64,000 nucleotides of DNA. Source: Pyrus communis. Its lineage: Eukaryota > Streptophyta > Magnoliopsida > Rosales > Rosaceae. Numbering within the stretch: the first letter of the stretch is position 1; each line of letters begins with the position of its first letter. Made by a program: the position numbers and the translations under genes. Location: positions 8,258,600-8,322,599 of the forward strand of contig NC_084816.1 of NCBI RefSeq assembly GCF_963583255.1, in the 5' to 3' direction. The notes beneath the pieces are model-generated. The model did no database searches, was not told where the DNA came from, and saw only the letters and a list, made by a program, of their open reading frames with translations. Positions 58,110 through 64,000 of this stretch are shown here, piece after piece.

Positions 58110-59262
58110 GAAGAAAAAAAGTAAAGAAAAAGATAATATTGAATGTAAATTCAGAAAGTATTAACTCACCGTCGTTCCCATTTTTTGCACAGCAAAATAG
58201 AAGTGTTCCCTTGTATTTTCGCTTGATAAAAGTATCATCAATGAATAATATCGGGCAACAAAACATGAAACATTTTATCCATGCATCATAAGCAATAAAC
58301 AAACAAATAAATATAATGGTTTCCGGTACAACTTCGAGCTTAAACATAGAACTAGGATTGCTTGAACTGGTAGATTCAACATACCAAGTCAAGAACTTAT
58401 AAGCATCAACATCAGCACCATTTAGTTCAAAAATTGTCATCTCTTTGCCAAAGTATGCGTAACATAATCAATATCCAATCCATAAAACTGTTTTAAGTTT
58501 GAAATGATCTCTAGCAGTTTAATAAGAGGATTTGATCAAACCTTGTCCTTGATGAGAGAAGCAACAAACTGTTATCCAATAACTTTGTTTTTCTTCTTTC
58601 AAATCATACCTTTGCATGTATGCACATCATGCAACTTCTGAATGACGAAAAAGTTATTAATATCACACTTGGATGCATACACACGCTAAAGACAACCATC
58701 AGATTTCTTCATAGAGCACTCAGCACTAATGCGATTCTTGTCATTCTTCAAATACTTCAATTCAAAACCTCATTCAACAGAAAGCTTCTTCAACCTATCT
58801 CGAAATTCAACACAACCTCCCCTAAAAACTTGCCCCTCAGATTGTATGTAACCATTCAATTCACATGACATATAATTATACATATCATGAGAACCATACT
58901 TCCCTAAATGATATTTTTCACTAACAACAATCGTAGAGTTTGATGTACGACAAGATGAAGATATGCTTTCCATAGGTAACTGAACTATAAAACCATCACA
59001 TTTATCAATAACCAATATTTCTATGATGGATTTTCCAACAACATCAAGAACCTTCAACATATTCCTAACATCGGCATCACAATCTAGGAGACAAGTAAGA
59101 TCTTCATTCAAAGCATATCGCAACTCAAACCAACCAAGTCTCAAACCCTTAAACCTAGAACAAAAATCAATACAAATCTGATCGAATGTAGAAGATGATG
59201 AAATAGAACTAACAACGGATAAACCACCATATGTAAATTGAGCTAGTTTACAATTCTCCATA
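57331..59262 (-). pseudogene. MULE (MuDR-type) transposase, broken
   Basis: Minus strand. 59262-58770 encodes the N-terminal region (MENCKLAQFTYGG to GCVEFRDRLKKLSV), of the PB1-like kind found at MULE N-termini. 58440-57985 encodes FIAYDAWIKCFMFCCPILFI, then DDTFIKRKYKGTLL with the first catalytic Asp. 57698-57477 encodes FMSDRHDGILKSVREFFPES and FCIAHLKQN with the second. 57440-57331 encodes WGSMNNALSESFN with the catalytic Glu. The order matches a DDE transposase, but stops and frameshifts separate the blocks, and the SWIM finger is absent because copia sequence takes over. Terminal inverted repeats were not found. The upstream border may be near 60260. Confidence 0.82.
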
Positions 59263-61637
59263 ACTAATAAATAAAAATACAAACAATTACAAATCAGTAC
59301 GCAAAATATTATATGCAGAGTACAAAAAAACAACGAAAAAAAATATAAAACACAACAAAAACTATTTAATAATCTGTTGTAAAACTAAAACCAATATTTG
59401 TAAAACAAAATAATAACTGTTTCAGAAAATCATATTCATATAAAATAAACCAAAAACTAACAACATTTCTAAAACAATTATAGAACTACATCCACTATTT
59501 ATGAAAAATTAAACACATACAGCGTGATGAACAAATCAAAACTTAACTGCAAATTCTTCAAAATAGTATGATCAAAATTGGAAATTAAAAAAAAAAAAGA
59601 AAAGGAATTAACTACCTGATATATTGTAATTTGAACACAAATTAAGACAAAATATATCAGTCAATTCAAAAACTCAAAACACTATAGAACTAGAATCTCA
59701 AAACCTTGATGCAGTCCCAATTACCTCCAAACAATGAAACTATGAAGAACGACGATCAATTACAGAACTCCAGTAAAACAATGAACGACAACGAAAATCA
59801 CGAATCCAAAAAAAAAAAATCTTAGAACATTCAGTTTCAGGAACAAAAAATAAAATCTAAGAACCTTCAATTGAAGAATAATTCTTACTTCGAAAAACCT
59901 AAACGAACAACAAAAAAAATCAGGATTTAAAAAAAAATTGACTCTCAAAACCTTTGCCCAGTTCACAAAAATCGACTCTCAAAATTTGCAGATTGAGGAA
60001 CTCTGCAACGCAAAAACAAAACTGTGCAACGCAAAAACAAAACTGTTCCAATCGGTTGTACTAATTTCAAAATAACTAAACTAACGATTAATTAACGTAA
60101 GTTAACCTAATACCGTTAGGGGCAAAATTGACAACCAACTTGTTATTTAGGTTGAGCCATTTAAGTTGGGCTGATATAACAGTGGGCTTTGTCTTTTTTA
60201 TTAAATAAACTTACAATATGGTTTTTGGTTAAAATCTAAAGTTTTTAAGCCATTTTGGTTAGTTTTCCTTTAATTCAATATAATACATTTCGGTACAAAC
60301 ATTTCGGTGCATATATTTCAGTCTAGCATTTAAATACATTAGTTCAATATAATACATTTCGGTACTAACATTTAGGTACATTAATTGAGTCTTTCAAGTT
60401 TGAAGAATGTTAAATAAAATTAATAAATTAAAAAACTCTTTTTTGGTCAAAAAATAAATTAAAATTTGTATGTTAATAAATTTAAATATTTAATGGGAGA
60501 CATTAAATAAAATGCACATTAATTATTTTGAATTAAGGACACTTCAAGGATTATAATCAATAGATAATTTAACACCAGATTTATATTAAATTTGAATCTT
60601 CTTGAAAGATAAAAAGTTTAAGCCCCACCTTTTTTCCCCCACTCACACGTCATCAAATCATTCCACTCATAATGTGAGAGCATTTTCTCGTAATTTTAAA
60701 GTTATCGAAAAATATAACATGTTAATGTGGAATACATTAGATATAGGCTCAACGGGCTAAAATTAATTTTTATAATCTTACGATATACGTCAAGTTATCC
60801 AAGGATTAAGATTTAGTTTCCTAATTTTTTTAATCGTTTATTAGGTTCCGCAAACAAATTTTTTGATGGCGATACTACTTTTTGTTTCCAATTAAATTTA
60901 CTCGGAGTTTCATAAGTTGACGTATTGTAGCTATTTTAAAGTTTTACACTTCACTTTCAATTTGCACTCAAAATAAGAGTTCTTAATCGCTAGTTCGACC
61001 TTAAAATCGATTTTAATAAATCATTAGGTTTAACCAAAAGCTTAAATTATTATTATTTTTTTTTGTAGAGAGATTAGGCAAGATTAGCTCTTCGTCAGCA
61101 ATCATAAGCGAGACACCAACCCTCTCCCAAAGGAGAAAGGACAGTCGAAACCAAAACCGCCCACCCGCCCTGACTAAAGCTTAAACATTTTGATCTCCAA
61201 ACTAATACTAAATACGTAAACATCTGAAATAATGATTTAGATCTTCAACACCAGGTTCTCATCGATGGCATTGATGCGCTGCATTTTATATAAATAGTTT
61301 AACTCTAGAATCCATACAAAATTGGAATCAAACTCCCTTCGCAGACCACAATTCCCTTGGTGAAAGAAACTGGTAAGGTAAAATTTCCATACCTTGGTGA
61401 AAAAGAACAAGGCAGAAACTCGACTCTATCGATCTCAGGCAGGCTAAATTTCTCTCCTCTTATAAACTAACAACGTTTAAGATACATCTCAGCAAAGGGA
61501 GAAAGTATTACAGTAGGAATTTGGACTCTTCAACACACCCCCTTTGTGGCCGAGTGAAAACATGTACAAAATGAGACGGGGGATGCGTGGGGGTCGGGTG
61601 GGGGTGGAGGCTTTTGTTTAACGGGATAAACATATAT
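59263..61637. other. MULE upstream region and DUF707 downstream flank
   Basis: 59263-60260 is likely non-coding MULE sequence. Its outer part (60160-60263, on minus AACTAACCAAAATGGCTTAA) could be a terminal repeat, but no partner was seen. 60264-61450 is AT-rich with no gene. 61450-61637 should be the DUF707 3' untranslated region. Confidence 0.45.
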
Positions 61638-63811
61638 TTACCCCTTTCCTTTCTTAGCAAGGTATGCCTGGTCTGCGCCGAGGAGGCGAGCCTGGAATTC
61701 AGCCCACTCATTTTTGCACCTTGTTCTCACCTGCATGAGGAACCAGCCAAAGAAAAGTAACAAGTCAGTCACAATCACAAAAGTTCTATGCAGTTTTTCC
61801 CCAACAATTATGAATGCAACTATGCAACGATTTGGAGGCAGAAGAAAGTATGAAGAAAGGGTTAATTTACTACTCCAGTAAATATATCGAATGGAAGCCA
61901 ATAAAATCATGGGCTGTTATAGTCTACATGGTCATAACCATATGAAAAAATCTACTGCAAATAATAAAAAACGCGGCTAAACTTATATAAAGGTAAAAAG
62001 CAAAAAGAGAAAAAGCGTAGGACGTATATAATAGGATCTTATTTTACCATATCACGTACCCCTTCCCATGGAGCTTTTCCATCCTCCTGATTTCCCTGAA
62101 AATTGATGATGATTTAAGAAGGATCAAGATTAACAGGTTCTTTTATTACGGCAATAAGACAAGTGTTTGACATAATTTCACGACTACAACAAAACATGTA
62201 GCTACAAAATGATATGATAACCTCCACCTTGTGCTAATGGTCTTTCAAAGGTAGAGAATTGCCTGGTTAACAACTTAAACATAGAAAACTTATTGAGAAT
62301 AATCTCACATCAGACAAAGTGCTAACGCCATCGCATCAAAAGCACAAAACTATTATGCTTCCCTGCCAACACCTATTTCTATTCTTGTATAAGATAAAGA
62401 TTAACCAGATATCAACCCTTTCAATTTTCATATAATATTCTAAACCTAACCAAATCAAGATACATCCCTTGCTTACTTTTACTATACCCCTATACAGGAC
62501 AGGGAGACATCTATGTATGAATTTTGTTCTGGTCATAGTCCATGTACGATATGGATATAAATGTGCCTATACATATGGATTATCTATCTAGAAATGATAC
62601 CAATGATCACTTACCTGGCCCCCAAGAGAAGGAATTACTTGATGAACAATCCACTGTGAATCAACTACACCAATCTTTTCATGAGCAGGCTGGAGAGACA
62701 AAAAAGAGGTTAGGCATAATCCTGTTGACTAATATTTCATACTTGTACTTTAAGCATTTAGTTAGTTATCATTTAGACTGGTATACAGTTGTCACTCATT
62801 TTCAAGTTCCTTGGTTTTGAGTCTTTTGACAACAATTGCCACCTTAGTCTCATTACGTTATTTCTTCGCTTTAAGGAAATCCTCTGCAGATACTAAATGA
62901 AAACTAACCTTTGAACTTTCAAGGGAAAGAAGGGAGACTATCACTAAAGGCTAAACAAAGTTTGTCTTTTCCTTTTAAGTATTTTTCAGCTAGTGAAAAT
63001 GGAGAGGGGCAAAAGACAATTAAATGGAACTGTGAGCTAGCAGGCATCATCAAATGCAGGTTTTGGAAGTGAGCAATTGAAACATGACCAGCAATTTAAG
63101 CAAATAACATAGCTGCAAAAACCATAAAAAAATAATACAAAGAGAGCAATAAAATGCAAAATCTGCTAACCTCTACACATCTTCTGAGAGCAAAATCCAA
63201 TCCCCATCCATGCACTAAATCATTCTACAAGTACACAACAACGCATTTCATTATCAGTTGCAGGGAATCCTTGAAAAGATAAAACGATTGTTCAAAAGAG
63301 AAGATCGTATGATCTGCAAGATCTTGTAACTGACTACGTATGAATAGCTGAGCCAGAAATTACAAGTATACACCATACTTGGATCATATGCCATGCGCAA
63401 CGCCAAGCTTCCCGCGAAAAGACAGGGGCCATTATTTCCACAAATCTGAACACCCAGATGGAAGTGTGAAACTGTTAGAATCATTCTGACTATAGCTTCA
63501 GACCAGAACTAAAGGAAAACAAATTTCCTCCTTTTCCAGTTACTGAATCTGCCTTCAAGCTAAAGTTGTTTATTCAATCTTGCGAAAAGCATAACCATAC
63601 TAACAAACACACACTCCGAACAACTTAGTAAACTTAGATTGAATACAGCTCATGTTCAAAATTGACCATGTTAATTTAAATTTTTTTCTAGAAGCACCCA
63701 AGATATTTGCACATTGTTTGAGAACAGGCAAACTTACACAATCTTAGACAGTTAGAACCATATGCATGCACACAACATACATGTCCGCACACAAGCATGC
63801 TCATGGTACAT

Positions 63812-63872
<61 letters not shown>

Positions 63873-63939
63873 GAGATCATACGCAGCACAAGGAGGAAGA
63901 TGTGGGTCACTACACCAGCCTGGTTTTTCTTCTGTATCC
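61638..63939 (-). CDS. DUF707 family protein, 3' part (gene continues beyond the window)
   Basis: Plant DUF707 proteins are type II membrane-anchored, glycosyltransferase-like proteins of unknown activity, some named lysine-ketoglutarate reductase trans-splicing related. Six exons seen: 63939-63883, 63445-63379, 63224-63171, 62689-62615, 62095-62060 and 61730-61638, all GT-AG with matching phases. They encode TEEKPGWCSDPHLPPCAA, FVEIMAPVFSREAWRCAWHM, NDLVHGWGLDFALRRCVE, PAHEKIGVVDSQWIVHQVIP, GNQEDGKAPWEGV and RCKNEWAEFQARLLGADQAY, ending AKKGKG. This is the conserved C-terminal half of the family in exact order. The N-terminal exons and start lie to the right of 64000. A long GA/TC microsatellite begins six bases inside the intron after the first of these exons. 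Confidence 0.92.
63814..63876. repeat. GA microsatellite (about 31 units) in a DUF707 intron
   Basis: Pure AG/GA run broken by one C at about 63860. On the gene strand it is a TC tract starting just after the splice donor GTATGA at 63882. Likely length-polymorphic. Confidence 0.95.
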
Positions 63940-64000
63940 CTGTTTATCAATCCAGACATAAGGAAATGTGGAAATAACTTCCAATACATGGCACATTTAT

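Noticed and set aside
53080..60263. Terminal inverted repeats of the MULE pairing 60160-60263 with 53080-53130
   Set aside because: Both contain AACCAAA/ACCATTTTT phrases, but the order and spacing do not align. Similarity is likely base-composition driven.
1..64000. CRISPR arrays, operons, phage or plasmid systems
   Set aside because: No regularly spaced repeats, no ribosome-binding-site-led gene runs; introns and plant repeat families show nuclear plant DNA.

Overview
The window is nuclear DNA from a flowering plant, a dicot. Genes have many short exons with GT-AG introns, intergenic DNA is AT-rich, and about a third of the sequence is recognisable transposon debris. The protein families and the style of SINEs, MITEs and copia elements resemble woody Rosaceae such as apple or pear. 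That placement comes from memory of similar sequence and was not tested by a search.

Five conserved genes could be reconstructed at exon level, and all five lie on the minus strand: an auxin response factor of the miR160-regulated ARF10/16 class (3240-6254), a GATA-type zinc-finger transcription factor (25868-27965), tyrosylprotein sulfotransferase TPST (40841-46010, 12 coding exons), a UDP-xylose-transporter-type nucleotide-sugar transporter (50046-52171, 6 exons), and the 3' part of a DUF707 gene that runs off the right edge (61638-63939). They share no obvious pathway. ARF links to auxin, TPST sulfates peptide hormones in the Golgi, and the transporter feeds Golgi glycan synthesis. They are independent genes, not an operon or cluster.

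Between them lie broken gene pieces: a GH3 C-terminal fragment (10243-10545), a decayed copy of the last TPST exon (32390-32760) and a NAC-like gene truncated next to a copia fragment (55276-55735). The mobile layer contains three decayed copia elements, two near-identical copies of a 2.2-2.4 kb repeat (7436-9863 and 15646-17871), one of which sits between copia segments, a TRIM-like element with an initiator-tRNA-Met primer site (33727-35278), a MULE transposase joined in frame to a copia integrase (about 57.3 kb), two SINEs with clear target-site duplications, and several MITEs with identifiable inverted repeats.

No CRISPR array, rRNA gene, functional tRNA gene or prokaryote-like system was seen. 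The most noteworthy items are a central mismatch in the miR160 site that also changes an amino acid, and the nested repeat and copia architecture at 14.4-22.4 kb.
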